A stretch of DNA of 64,000 nt, from assembly GCF_947497555.1 (NCBI RefSeq), contig NZ_CANMGY010000001.1, positions 186,001 through 250,000 on the forward strand. The letters run 5' to 3'. A model generated the notes under the pieces. That model worked only from the letters and a program-made list of their open reading frames with translations. It was not told the DNA's origin and did not search any database. This DNA comes from an uncultured Umboniibacter sp. (GTDB lineage: Bacteria; Pseudomonadota; Gammaproteobacteria; Pseudomonadales; DSM-25080). Of the stretch, positions 54,575-63,714 are shown one piece after another. The position numbers and the translations under genes were made by a program. How positions within the stretch are numbered: the stretch's first letter is position 1; every line of letters begins with the position of its first letter.

Positions 54575-55275
54575 AGTTTTTCAAGATAATAATTAACAGC
54601 CTGAGGAGCTTCTAAAGTCACCAAATGACCTGCCGAAGGTATCTCCTCTAGGGTTGAATTGGGAATAGCAGCGGCCATTTCCGCATGAATTTCGGGGCTA
54701 CAGAGTGCGTCTTCGGCACCGCACATCACCAGGGTAGGTACGCTAATCTGAGCAAGCGATGCCGAGCTTTCTGGCCGCGTGGCTAATGCTTGCCATTGCG
54801 CATCAAACGCCTCAACGCCAGCGTCCCGCGCCATATCGAGCACACAGCCTTTAATGGCCGTATTGCTCAGGTTCTCCCGCGCGACATACATCGGGAATAA
54901 TTCGCCTAATAGTAGGTCTTTGATGAACACTTCGCCGCGTTGCGCTGCCAGTTGACGCTGTTGCGCTCGCACATCGAGGCGTTCCGGCCTTTCAGCCCTA
55001 GGATTACCGTCCAATATTGCCAACGACTTGACCCGCTCGGGTGCAACTCGAAGGATCTCAAAACTAATAATAGCGCCCATGGAGAGACCCACGAGATGAA
55101 ACTCACCCGCAATACTGTTTAGCGCTCGTTGCGCCATCGCGCTAATCGAAATATCGCTAGGAGAGTGATTCGCTACCTCACAGTGATAGCGATCTTCAAA
55201 GGTGGCTAACTGCGGCGCAAAAAGGCGCTCATCGCACAGCGAGCCAGGAATAAAGAGGATCTTTTCACATTTCAT
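54562..55275 (-). CDS. Alpha/beta hydrolase (enol-lactonase-like)
   Basis: 237 residues. The nucleophile elbow is LVGLSMGAIISFEIL, the acid is in MCGAEDALCSPE and the histidine in PSAGHLVTLEAP; all are in the usual spacing. PGSLCDERLF forms the oxyanion region. Small hydrolases of this kind open enol-lactones or cleave C-C bonds in aromatic degradation (3-oxoadipate enol-lactonase, MhpC). It lies between the LacI and aldolase genes of the same operon, so it likely acts just before the aldolase. Confidence 0.85.
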   Translation of the reverse strand: MKCEKILFIPGSLCDERLFAPQLATFEDRYHCEVANHSPSDISISAMAQRALNSIAGEFHLVGLSMGAIISFEILRVAPERVKSLAILDGNPRAERPERLDVRAQQRQLAAQRGEVFIKDLLLGELFPMYVARENLSNTAIKGCVLDMARDAGVEAFDAQWQALATRPESSASLAQISVPTLVMCGAEDALCSPEIHAEMAAAIPNSTLEEIPSAGHLVTLEAPQAVNYYLEKLWNR

Positions 55276-55298
55276 AAATTCAGCCTTTAGGGCTGAAC

Positions 55299-56333
55299 CT
55301 ATGCGCTCAACCCGACTTTTAATTTTCCGCCAAACTGTCGTTTTTCTGCGGGAACGGACGAATCTTCAATTCGTTCCATCAACATACTAACGGTGGCTTC
55401 CACCATGCGTTCAAGCGGTTGAACAATCGTGGTCAGATCATAGGCCTGCCACTTAGATGCCGCAATACCGTCAAAGCCAACTACCGACAAATCCTCGGGG
55501 ATTCGCAAGCCGTACTTCGCTCTAAGTGTATCAATACAGCCAATCGCCATAATGTCGTTCGCACAGATCACCGCATGGGGTAGCTCACGGTCAGATGACA
55601 TCATTGCTACAGTACTTGCCGCTGCACTGTCATAGGTGTAGTCACCCTGATAGACATCGTAATGCGCGCCGGCGTATTTCAATTGGCTCATCGCTCCTTG
55701 AAGACGCTCCTGCGCGACGGCTGAGTCACTAGGACCACTGAATACAGCAAACCGCTTATGTCCGCGCTTTTGCAAATGATCGACTAAAAGCTTAGCACCT
55801 TCAAAATGATCGCAGCCCACCGAAGAGATACTCGAGTCGGAGAACACACGATTATAAAAAACGAGTGGAATCCCTCGCTTACGACACTGCTCAATCTGGT
55901 CGTCGGAAAACTGCGAGGCGGCAATAATACCATCCACCTGGTACTGCCAGATTTGGTCAAGCACAACCCGCATATCGCTCGCTGCTCCTACCGTAAACAG
56001 CAAGATGTGCACCCCGTGCTCAGACAACTGAGCATTGAGGTGCGACATCATCTCGGGATAATTCAAGTTGGTGAACTCGGTAGTAATCACCGCCACGATA
56101 TTCGAGCGGCGAGTAATCAGCCCCCTTGCTATCGCATTAGGCTGATAACCGAGTTCATCCGAAGCCTTCATAACTTTCGCCCGTGTCTTAGCTGAGACAC
56201 TTGCTCCAGGTTTAAAACAACGAGAGACAGCGGACTGAGAAACACCAGCCAAACGCGCCACGTCATAGGACGTCGCGCGATGGTTGGCAGGCTTCGCTAC
56301 TTTTTGATTATTATTTACCGAGCTTTTTTCCAT
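55299..56333 (-). CDS. LacI family transcriptional regulator
   Basis: 344 residues. The helix-turn-helix is [18 protein letters not shown], with hinge [17 protein letters not shown]. The sugar-binding-like effector domain follows: [36 protein letters not shown] and [16 protein letters not shown]. The start overlaps the end of the histidinol-dehydrogenase-like gene by 23 bases. It is the only LacI protein in the window and so the natural candidate to bind the five TTCGAA dyads, one of which lies in the promoter of its own operon. Confidence 0.93.
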   Translation of the reverse strand: MEKSSVNNNQKVAKPANHRATSYDVARLAGVSQSAVSRCFKPGASVSAKTRAKVMKASDELGYQPNAIARGLITRRSNIVAVITTEFTNLNYPEMMSHLNAQLSEHGVHILLFTVGAASDMRVVLDQIWQYQVDGIIAASQFSDDQIEQCRKRGIPLVFYNRVFSDSSISSVGCDHFEGAKLLVDHLQKRGHKRFAVFSGPSDSAVAQERLQGAMSQLKYAGAHYDVYQGDYTYDSAAASTVAMMSSDRELPHAVICANDIMAIGCIDTLRAKYGLRIPEDLSVVGFDGIAASKWQAYDLTTIVQPLERMVEATVSMLMERIEDSSVPAEKRQFGGKLKVGLSA

Positions 56334-57600
56334 ATCGTTCCACGCGGATATCGGCCTGTGCCTTGTGCCCCGCGAAGCCTTCTACTGCACAAAGACGTGA
56401 GCAGTATTCACCAATGTGGTGTGAGGCTTCTTCCGTAAGGCGCTGATAGGTACAGGTCTTGATGAATTTACCAACCCATAATCCACCAGTATAACGCGCT
56501 GCTTTATTGGTTGGTAGGGTATGATTTGTACCCACTACCTTATCACCATATGACACATTGGTCTCGGGTCCAACGAACATTGCACCAAAGTTAGTCATAT
56601 TATCGAGGAAGTAATCAGGATCTTCAGTCATCACCTGAACGTGCTCATAGGCAAGTTCATCGGCAACTTGAAGCATTTCCTCGTAGGTGTCACACAGAAC
56701 GATCTGACCGTAGTCCGCCCAAGCTTTGCCGGCGATGTCAGCAGTAGGAAGTACCTTCAGCTGACGCTCAATAGCCGCTAGCGTATCGTTAGCAAGCTTC
56801 TCTGAGTTGGTGAGTAGAACTGCTGGAGAGTTTGGTCCGTGCTCCGCCTGACCTAATAGATCCGTTGCACACAGTTCGCCATCTACGCTTTCGTCAGCGA
56901 TAACCAAGGTCTCAGTAGGGCCAGCAAACAAGTCAATACCGACACGCCCGAATAACTGACGTTTGGCTTCGGCAACGAATGCGTTACCTGGACCAACTAG
57001 CATATCAACTGGGGCGATAGTTTCAGTACCAATAGCCATCGCACCCACTGCTTGAATACCACCGAAGCAGTAGATTTCGTCTGCGCCCGCCATATCCATT
57101 GCCACTACGATGGCTGGGTGTGGTACGCCGTTAAACGGTGGCGCACAGGCAATAACGCGCTTAACGCCCGCCACTTTGGCCGTCACAACGCTCATATGAG
57201 CGGAAGCAACGAGTGGGTATTTACCGCCTGGAATGTAACAACCAACACTGTTCATTGGAATGTTTTTGTGGCCAAGAATAACACCTGGCAAGGTCTCTTC
57301 TTCAACGTCCTTCATCGAGTTACGCTGGATCTGAGCGAAGTTACGAACCTGTTTTTGCGCAAAGCGAATATCTTCGATGACCTGTTCTGGCAGTTCGTCG
57401 TAGGCAGCTTGAATTTCTTCAGCAGACAATCGGAATGGTTTATCAGCCGGCCAACCATCAAATTTTTCAGCGTAGGCATGAACTGCCGCGTCGCCATTCT
57501 GTTCAATTTCAGCAAGTACGCCTTCAACCGTTTCGCGAACTACGCGATCATTGTTTTTAGCGACTTCTACGTCAATTCCGTCTTTCAATTTTTTAATCAC
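56311..57600 (-). CDS. Histidinol-dehydrogenase-like NAD-dependent dehydrogenase
   Basis: 429 residues, GTG start with AGGTG in front. The family residues are visible: [14 protein letters not shown] for [18 protein letters not shown] with glutamine and histidine zinc ligands, [12 protein letters not shown] with the catalytic Glu-His pair, [14 protein letters not shown] with the aspartate ligand and [14 protein letters not shown] with the last histidine. No other his genes are near. Similar proteins with catabolic neighbours, such as HpsN (sulfopropanediol dehydrogenase), oxidise an alcohol to an acid in two steps. I infer the same here. It is the first gene of the minus-strand operon. Confidence 0.88.
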   Translation of the reverse strand: MIKKLKDGIDVEVAKNNDRVVRETVEGVLAEIEQNGDAAVHAYAEKFDGWPADKPFRLSAEEIQAAYDELPEQVIEDIRFAQKQVRNFAQIQRNSMKDVEEETLPGVILGHKNIPMNSVGCYIPGGKYPLVASAHMSVVTAKVAGVKRVIACAPPFNGVPHPAIVVAMDMAGADEIYCFGGIQAVGAMAIGTETIAPVDMLVGPGNAFVAEAKRQLFGRVGIDLFAGPTETLVIADESVDGELCATDLLGQAEHGPNSPAVLLTNSEKLANDTLAAIERQLKVLPTADIAGKAWADYGQIVLCDTYEEMLQVADELAYEHVQVMTEDPDYFLDNMTNFGAMFVGPETNVSYGDKVVGTNHTLPTNKAARYTGGLWVGKFIKTCTYQRLTEEASHHIGEYCSRLCAVEGFAGHKAQADIRVERYGKKLGK

Positions 57601-57654
57601 GGGAGCACCTATATGTACGAATTTTATTGTTCAATATGAGGAGATTAGTTATTT

Positions 57655-57670
57655 TTGACTTCGAATGCAA
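57655..57670. promoter_or_regulatory. Operator-like dyad D (TTCGAA core)
   Basis: TTGACTTCGAATGCAA, in the divergent region between the dehydrogenase operon and the SDR gene. TTGACT could serve as -35 of the SDR promoter, with TTTTAT (57679) 18 bases later. A bound protein could control both directions. Confidence 0.65.
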
Positions 57671-57744
57671 TATTTGTATTTTATTTTCTGCTAAGGTAAA
57701 AGATAATCTCTATCAATATACTAATTTCAGGACAGGCCCTCAGA

Positions 57745-57760
57745 ATGACTTCGAATTCAA
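57745..57760. promoter_or_regulatory. Operator-like dyad E on the SDR start codon
   Basis: ATGACTTCGAATTCAA shares the core and right arm of the other sites. Its centre lies 90 bases from dyad D. It begins at the SDR start codon, so the match may be partly coding chance, but the second-site position suits DNA looping by a LacI tetramer. Confidence 0.4.
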
Positions 57761-58506
57761 AAACTCCCTTCAGCAGCTCCCTTTTGACGGGTCGAACCGC
57801 TCTGGTAACTGGTGCAGGAAAAGGGATTGGCAAGGCGTGTGTCGAGTCGCTAGTGAGCGCTGGCGCGACGGTTATTGCGATAGCGCGGACCGCCGCAGAT
57901 TTAGATCAGCTAGTTGCTGAGCATGGCGAGCAAGTGATTGGCTGGTGCCTGGATGCTACCAGTGACGAACTGCTGACAAAAATTAGTGCGCACCAAAGCA
58001 TCGATATCCTTGTTAACAATTTGGGAACGAATACACCTCAGCTTATTAGCGAGCTGGATGACGACGTCCTCGACCGCATGCTAGATATGAATGTTCGCTC
58101 TTTATTTCGAATCACTCGCTCAGTGGTTCGTAAAATGATCGCTAATGGTCAGGGCGGTTCGATCATCAGTATTGGCTCACAGATGGGCCATGTGGGCTCA
58201 CCAAAACGCTCTGTTTACTGCGCTACGAAACACGCTGTTGAAGGTTTGACAAAAGCACTCGCTGTGGAGCTTGCCGAGCACAATATCCGTGTGAATAGTG
58301 TGGCTCCAACCTTCATTGAAACACCGATGACCGCACCGATGTTCGCCGATCCGGCCTTCCAGGAGTTTGTCATGGAGCGAATCCCATTAGGACGGGTAGG
58401 CCAGGTCGACGAAGTCGCCAATGCCGTAACTTTCTTGGCCTCCTCTGCGTCTTCTCTCACTACTGGCTCGTGTATCAAAGTAGACGGTGGTTGGACGGCT
58501 CAGTGA
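57745..58506 (+). CDS. Short-chain dehydrogenase/reductase of catabolic locus
   Basis: 253 residues. Classical SDR set: ALVTGAGKGIGKACVESL, ILVNNLGTN, serine in SIISIGSQMGH, and YCATKHAVEG for Tyr-x3-Lys. The C-terminal end SCIKVDGGWTAQ is typical of FabG-like dehydrogenases acting on polyols and sugar acids. It is transcribed away from the dehydrogenase-LacI-hydrolase-aldolase operon and carries operator-like sites upstream and over its start codon. The terminator follows directly. Confidence 0.9.
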   Translation: MTSNSKTPFSSSLLTGRTALVTGAGKGIGKACVESLVSAGATVIAIARTAADLDQLVAEHGEQVIGWCLDATSDELLTKISAHQSIDILVNNLGTNTPQLISELDDDVLDRMLDMNVRSLFRITRSVVRKMIANGQGGSIISIGSQMGHVGSPKRSVYCATKHAVEGLTKALAVELAEHNIRVNSVAPTFIETPMTAPMFADPAFQEFVMERIPLGRVGQVDEVANAVTFLASSASSLTTGSCIKVDGGWTAQ

Positions 58507-58513
58507 TCGTTGT

Positions 58514-59416
58514 TTAGGGCACTCCGTGCCCTTTTGACGCCACCCATATCCGATACCAATCCTCGCGACTAAGGATTATCTGGCTCTTAGCCATCGCACT
58601 GGCAAGTCGTTCAATCTTGCCGCTGCCATTAATAACAATGGGTCTACTCGGATGGCGCATGACCCAAGCGTAGATCACCCCTTCTAGTGAGGTGTCATAC
58701 TTGGTCGCCAATTGGGACAAACACGCTATAACACGATGCGCCTGCTCCGTCTGCGGACGAAAGAATGCGCCGCCAGCTAAGCATGACCATGCCATAGGTC
58801 GGACACCAGCCATCTGTAGATGATCAACTGCCCCATTTTCAAACGCGTCAAAGCTAAGCGGATTGAGCTCTACTTGATTGGTCACGAGTTGGTGGTCGAA
58901 ACCCCGATTCAATAACTCAAACTGACTCGCGCTAAAATTGGATACACCAAACGCGCCAACTTTCCCCTCACTGCGAAGTGCGTTGAAGCAGCTAACCACC
59001 TCATCAACATCCATAAGCAGATCGGGACGGTGCAGTAGTAGGGTGTCAATGTGGTCAGTCTGAAGGCGCGCCAACGAGCGTTCCACCGAGCTACGAATAT
59101 GCTTAGCGCTGGTGTCGTAATGGTTCAGCGACACATCATTACTAGCAGAAATAAGTTGAATGTCGCACTTCGTTACAACATGCAGCTGCTGGCGGATTGC
59201 TGGTTGAATTGCCAGGGCGTTGCCAAAGAGCTGCTCACAGCGGTAATCACCGTAAATATCTGCGTGATCTACTAATGATACACCGAGGTCTAAATGCCCT
59301 TTGAGGAAACTCAGCGTTTCCTGCGCACTGAAATCCCAAGCCGCTAACCGCCAGTAGCCTTGTGCCCATCCTAGCTCACCAGTATGTTTAAATGGAGATC
59401 CTGTTGCTAAAGTCAT
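58514..59416 (-). CDS. Aldo/keto reductase
   Basis: 300 residues. The catalytic tetrad is visible: VDHADIYGDY for aspartate and tyrosine, VVTKCDI for lysine and LLLHRPDLL for histidine. Relatives such as YdhF act on diverse aldehydes and ketones with NADPH. Its ATG overlaps the antiporter stop by 4 bases (ATGA), so it is cotranscribed with that gene rather than with the catabolic locus. It has no TTCGAA dyad upstream. It could still reduce the aldehyde made by the aldolase, but that is only proximity. Confidence 0.88.
   Translation of the reverse strand: MTLATGSPFKHTGELGWAQGYWRLAAWDFSAQETLSFLKGHLDLGVSLVDHADIYGDYRCEQLFGNALAIQPAIRQQLHVVTKCDIQLISASNDVSLNHYDTSAKHIRSSVERSLARLQTDHIDTLLLHRPDLLMDVDEVVSCFNALRSEGKVGAFGVSNFSASQFELLNRGFDHQLVTNQVELNPLSFDAFENGAVDHLQMAGVRPMAWSCLAGGAFFRPQTEQAHRVIACLSQLATKYDTSLEGVIYAWVMRHPSRPIVINGSGKIERLASAMAKSQIILSREDWYRIWVASKGHGVP
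58517..58535 (+). terminator. Terminator after SDR gene
   Basis: GGGCAC TCC GTGCCC followed by TTTT. It lies within the last codons of the convergent aldo/keto reductase gene. Confidence 0.8.
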
Positions 59417-61086
59417 AGTCCCTCACTCCGAAGCTCACTCTCAACCTTGGTTGTGAGAGTTTCGTCCAATGATAGTAGTTTTGAAACGTTGCTCACCGCG
59501 CTGATAGTTGCCTCGACCATTTCCGGGAATAGATGGTTAGCGCCGACCGCTATCAGTTCCTCGATCCCTGTTGCGTCAGGAAGTCTAATCATTAACGGCG
59601 TCGTAATGTCAGCGCTGCGAATATGCTCAATAACCTCAGTAGCATGTTCAATGGTATCGAAGCTCAACAGCGCGAGTTGGGCCGATTCAATACCGCAGGT
59701 GGATAAAATGCTCAGCTCAGTGCAGTCACCATAGGTGATACGAATCCCTTTTCTTCTAGCCGCGGCAACAACTTCTGGATCGCGCTCAATAACCAAATAA
59801 GGCACCTGCTGAACCTGGAGTAACCGCACTACTGCTTTACCTACGCGGCCATAACCACCCACCAGCACGAGTTTTTCTTCACTGCTGAATTCTGGCTCAT
59901 CATTAGCCTCTAACTTGCTAGGCTTTAACCAGCGCGCAACAACATGATGACCATGGCGAATAAGGAATGGACTTAATGCCATACTCAACACCGCTACGAT
60001 CATAATGAACGATGCTTGCTCATTGGGCAGTAATCCATAGCTAACGGCAATAGTTAGCAGTGCTAAACCAAACTCTCCGGCCTCGGAGAGAATCAGCCCA
60101 GATTGTGCGGCCGGCTTTGCAGGGTAACCTAGGAGACGAATTAAGCCACCTATGATCAGTGCCTTTAAGCCAATCAACGCCAAGGTAAAGAAGATAATAC
60201 GTGGGGCATACTGCACCAGCAACGATGTATCAACGCTCATCCCTATGGTGACGAAAAATAATCCCAGTAGAATATCTCGAAAGCCACGGATATCACTCTC
60301 GATTTGATGTTTATAGTGGCATTCGCCCAGCATCATTCCCGTCACGAAGGCTCCTAATGCCATGGATAAGCCTGCCGCATGAGTAACCCAGGCCGCCACC
60401 ATGACGATGACCAGCGTGCTGAGAACGAAGATTTCGCTAGACTGAGACTTAGCCACTTCACGGTAAACACTAGGCAGCAACCATCGCCCCACTGCCAGGA
60501 GCAGGGCCGCAAGCATTAAGCCTTTCGCCAGCGCTAAGCCTAGCGCTGAGGCTAGATCCTCTCCGCTTGATGCGCCGAGTACTGGCACAACAATTAACAG
60601 TACTACCGCTATGAGGTCCTGAAAGAGCAACACCCCGATTGAGAGCCGGCCGTGATCAGTATGCACTTCACCTAACGTAGACAGCTCTTTGGTAACAATC
60701 GCCGTTGAAGACAGGGCAAGTGCTCCAGCGATAACGAAGGCCGCCTCAAGTGACACCCCCCAGAAATATGCTGACGAGCCAAAAATCAGCATACATAGGA
60801 AGACCTGTGCGCTGCCGACACCAAAGACCGGCCCCTTTAAACGGAGCAACTTGGGAACCGAGAATTCCAATCCCAGGGCAAAGAGCAAAAACACCACGCC
60901 AAATTCAGCCAAAAAGCTAAATCTCTCCGGCTCACTAACCCAATCCAATACACTGGGACCAATCACCGCGCCGGCAACCAAAAAGGCGACAATACTCGGC
61001 ACATAGAGTCGGCGAAAAATTACTGCCGAGGCTAACGCTGCTGCTAAAATTATAAGTAATTGGTCAAAAGATTGAGTGTCTAACAT
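59413..61086 (-). CDS. CPA2-type monovalent cation:proton antiporter with RCK domain (Kef-like)
   Basis: 557 residues from MLDTQSFDQLLIILAAALAS; a TTG 22 codons upstream is open but would put a polar extension before the first helix. About twelve membrane helices (GLEFSVPKLLRLKGPVFGVG, LSSTAIVTKELSTLGE, LLFQDLIAVVLLIVVPVL) are followed by a TrkA-N/RCK domain near residue 410, LVLVGGYGRVGKAVVRLL, that binds NAD(H). It exchanges potassium or sodium for protons at the inner membrane. It has neither the kefF/kefG partner nor a thiol-stress neighbour. The aldo/keto reductase gene overlaps its end. Confidence 0.92.
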   Translation of the reverse strand: MLDTQSFDQLLIILAAALASAVIFRRLYVPSIVAFLVAGAVIGPSVLDWVSEPERFSFLAEFGVVFLLFALGLEFSVPKLLRLKGPVFGVGSAQVFLCMLIFGSSAYFWGVSLEAAFVIAGALALSSTAIVTKELSTLGEVHTDHGRLSIGVLLFQDLIAVVLLIVVPVLGASSGEDLASALGLALAKGLMLAALLLAVGRWLLPSVYREVAKSQSSEIFVLSTLVIVMVAAWVTHAAGLSMALGAFVTGMMLGECHYKHQIESDIRGFRDILLGLFFVTIGMSVDTSLLVQYAPRIIFFTLALIGLKALIIGGLIRLLGYPAKPAAQSGLILSEAGEFGLALLTIAVSYGLLPNEQASFIMIVAVLSMALSPFLIRHGHHVVARWLKPSKLEANDEPEFSSEEKLVLVGGYGRVGKAVVRLLQVQQVPYLVIERDPEVVAAARRKGIRITYGDCTELSILSTCGIESAQLALLSFDTIEHATEVIEHIRSADITTPLMIRLPDATGIEELIAVGANHLFPEMVEATISAVSNVSKLLSLDETLTTKVESELRSEGL

Positions 61087-61266
61087 GCGGTTTAGCCTAT
61101 TATCCCTGTGTGCTACCTCTGAGATTATCACAGTTGTCTTTAGCCGAGACAATCGCTACCTAAAAAAGCGAGTGATACGGACGCTATAGCTCCATTACTC
61201 TCCCCGTTTTGGCACCTATCGAAGCGAACACTTAGTTCCTTGTAGCTACTTTCGTCAGTTCGCACG

Positions 61267-63714
61267 ATGCGATCTAAAACAACTGACAAAGCAACAACTC
61301 ACTTCGTGTCTATACTGCAATTTATGGTGCGATTTTATAACACTCCCAGACGACATTTTGGCCTATCTTTCCTGCGGAAAAACAGGCGGCTTGCCCTCGT
61401 AACTACATTCCTAGTTACCTTGATGGCGGTACCGTTCTCGCATGCAGCAGTCCCTTTTAATCAAGGCATTCCCCTAGACCGCAATGAAAGTATGCTGGAT
61501 TACTGGACAGAGCGCCTGTCACAACAAGCCGTTTTATCGGAGTACGAATTTCGTCAGTTCGACAATGATTTAAACAACAAGATTATTGAGTTTGAGCAAC
61601 ACTTAGCGAACCCGGAAACGACGCTTAAAGAAGTGACTGGGTTGCACCAAAATCTCCTTGCCCTACTCACACTTCGTCGGACGATCTTCGACCAAGCACC
61701 ATCGGTACTTCGCAGAGAGATCTATGGCCTAGGTGAGTTAGGACTGTTATCGGCTCGAACAGAGATCGCCGTCATCAAACTTTTTACCCATACACAACGC
61801 TTCGAATTTCAACGATCTATTTATAATGCCGAATCAGGCTGGCAGCTATCCGCGATGGTTGAAGCGAGACTAGCTGGGCAACTACTGCTACTGATGTTCG
61901 TCTTCGGTATCTGGCGGCTGCGGCTCGTCCCAAAGCTAAAGATTGCAGCGCTCAATAGCGAAAAGCAGGTTTCCCGTTGGCGCTCAACCCTTAGCTGGCT
62001 ATTACTCTCCTTGCGCAGACCTCTTGAACTGCTTTTTTTACTGTCGGCCGTTATGAAAATTGTGACACATGAATTACCTCGTATCGATTTCAGTATTTTA
62101 CACAGTGCGCTCTTTTGGGCCTTTGGTTCTTTTCTTGCTGCGAGGCTCGTTTACACCATTGGAGCTAACGAGTATCGACGCAACAGCACCCTAGATCGTA
62201 ACGCCCGAAAACGTTGGCGTGTCATATATAGTGTAGCGGTAATCGGCGCGCTAATTGCGTTCGGCTCCGATGCCGTGCACGTTGTGAATCTGGCCAAGAT
62301 GACTCTAGAGTCGTGGTATCTGCTGGCCTTAGTTCCAGTATGCCTGCCAATCATCGTTTTTCACTGCGTTGCTTGGAAAGCGCATATCTTTGAAACACTT
62401 AGCCGGATTGATTACCAGTCAGTTAGCATCGCTCAGTGGTGTCTCCGCCACCAATCAGGCTTGAGTGTTTGGTACGTTGTCCCTATAGCCGCCAGTTATC
62501 TTAGCTGGCAATGGCTAAGCCGCTCCGTTCTGGCGGTCCTCGCCGAGAACCCGACATTCAGAATTCTCCTCTCCTACCTCTTTAAGGTGGAAGTTGCCAA
62601 ACAGGTGGCTAAGTCTGAAGGAGACAATCCGAAACTCCTCGCTATCAGCCAATCAAAGAAGGATGAAATCCTTCGAGGCCCTGGGCAACACATCCCCGTT
62701 GACGCGCTGCTTAGTCAACGTATTCGTAAGCTCATTAATTTGAATAGATCCACAATAAGCCTTGTTCATGGGGCTAGAGCCTCGGGGAAAACAGCACTAC
62801 TTAAGGGGCTGATGACGCACGATATAAGCCCTAATGGCGAGGCCGTTAATGTACGAGTAGTTGATTGTCCTCGAGGTGATTTTGAGCAATTTCTCGAAGC
62901 GATGAAGGCGCAGATATTTAGTCATGCACAAAGCGTTGGTGAAGTTATCTCGTTTCTGCGCGATAGCGAAGAACAGGTTATTTGTATTGATAACGCCCAT
63001 CGTTTAGTAACGCCTACAATTGGCGGGTTAGCGGAATTTGAACGACTTATCCGTCTGATACGCCGCTCCTCAGGCGCGATTTCATGGGTGCTTACTATTG
63101 ACACTGCGGCCTGGCGCTTTATTCAGCGAGCTCGAGGCGAGCGTTTCAAATTTGATCTCGAAGATCGGATGCCAATTTGGAGTGCCAAGGAGGTTCAAAC
63201 ACTGATTGACAGCACAAATTCATACCTTTCGCTCAAATTAAATTTTGATCGCCTCAATCTCCCAAGACAGTTTGACGAACTCGTTCAACCTAGCGATAAG
63301 GAGTTAGCGAACATTCGCTTTCGCAGGATTCTTAGCGACTACTGCGGTGGCAACCCTGGTATTGCTCTGCAGCTTTGGTCAGAGTCTCTCTTCATTTGCC
63401 CTTCCGAACCTTCAACGTTAGTCGTGCAGGTATTCGACATATCTCGAGACGGTAGCATTGATAACCTTTCGGTAAGTTTACATTTGGTATTGCGAGCCAT
63501 ACTTCAACTGGAGCTAGCCGTGCGTTCTGATATCGAAAACGCCACCAAGTGCAGCTCTGAAGAAGTCATCGATGCACTTCGTTTATTAGGTAATCTCAGT
63601 ATCGTCGAGCGAACCGAACAGGGATTTTATCGAGTCAGTTGGCTCTGGTATCGGGAAATTTGCTCTTTGATGCAACGCAAACACTTACTGGTAATGGGAG
63701 AGCTAAAAAAATGA
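61267..63714 (+). CDS. Membrane-bound P-loop ATPase, partner of MscS-like channel
   Basis: 815 residues. A long polar start and a signal-like segment (LALVTTFLVTLMAVPFSHA, about residues 42-60) precede a periplasmic helical region. Six or so membrane helices follow between residues 195 and 430. The cytoplasmic part begins near 450 and contains Walker A (HGARASGKTALL, near 501) and Walker B (VICIDNAHRL, near 571), then DYCGGNPGIALQLW, resembling the sensor region of ORC/STAND-type ATPases, and a winged-helix-like end. I do not recognise a named family. Its stop overlaps the channel gene (ATGA), so the two proteins probably act together. An ATG 19 codons downstream is an alternative start; neither has a clear ribosome-binding site. 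Confidence 0.75.
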   Translation: MRSKTTDKATTHFVSILQFMVRFYNTPRRHFGLSFLRKNRRLALVTTFLVTLMAVPFSHAAVPFNQGIPLDRNESMLDYWTERLSQQAVLSEYEFRQFDNDLNNKIIEFEQHLANPETTLKEVTGLHQNLLALLTLRRTIFDQAPSVLRREIYGLGELGLLSARTEIAVIKLFTHTQRFEFQRSIYNAESGWQLSAMVEARLAGQLLLLMFVFGIWRLRLVPKLKIAALNSEKQVSRWRSTLSWLLLSLRRPLELLFLLSAVMKIVTHELPRIDFSILHSALFWAFGSFLAARLVYTIGANEYRRNSTLDRNARKRWRVIYSVAVIGALIAFGSDAVHVVNLAKMTLESWYLLALVPVCLPIIVFHCVAWKAHIFETLSRIDYQSVSIAQWCLRHQSGLSVWYVVPIAASYLSWQWLSRSVLAVLAENPTFRILLSYLFKVEVAKQVAKSEGDNPKLLAISQSKKDEILRGPGQHIPVDALLSQRIRKLINLNRSTISLVHGARASGKTALLKGLMTHDISPNGEAVNVRVVDCPRGDFEQFLEAMKAQIFSHAQSVGEVISFLRDSEEQVICIDNAHRLVTPTIGGLAEFERLIRLIRRSSGAISWVLTIDTAAWRFIQRARGERFKFDLEDRMPIWSAKEVQTLIDSTNSYLSLKLNFDRLNLPRQFDELVQPSDKELANIRFRRILSDYCGGNPGIALQLWSESLFICPSEPSTLVVQVFDISRDGSIDNLSVSLHLVLRAILQLELAVRSDIENATKCSSEEVIDALRLLGNLSIVERTEQGFYRVSWLWYREICSLMQRKHLLVMGELKK

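Noticed and set aside
56311-57600. Histidine biosynthesis gene hisD
   Set aside because: No his genes nearby; the LacI, aldolase and SDR neighbours fit a catabolic homologue better.
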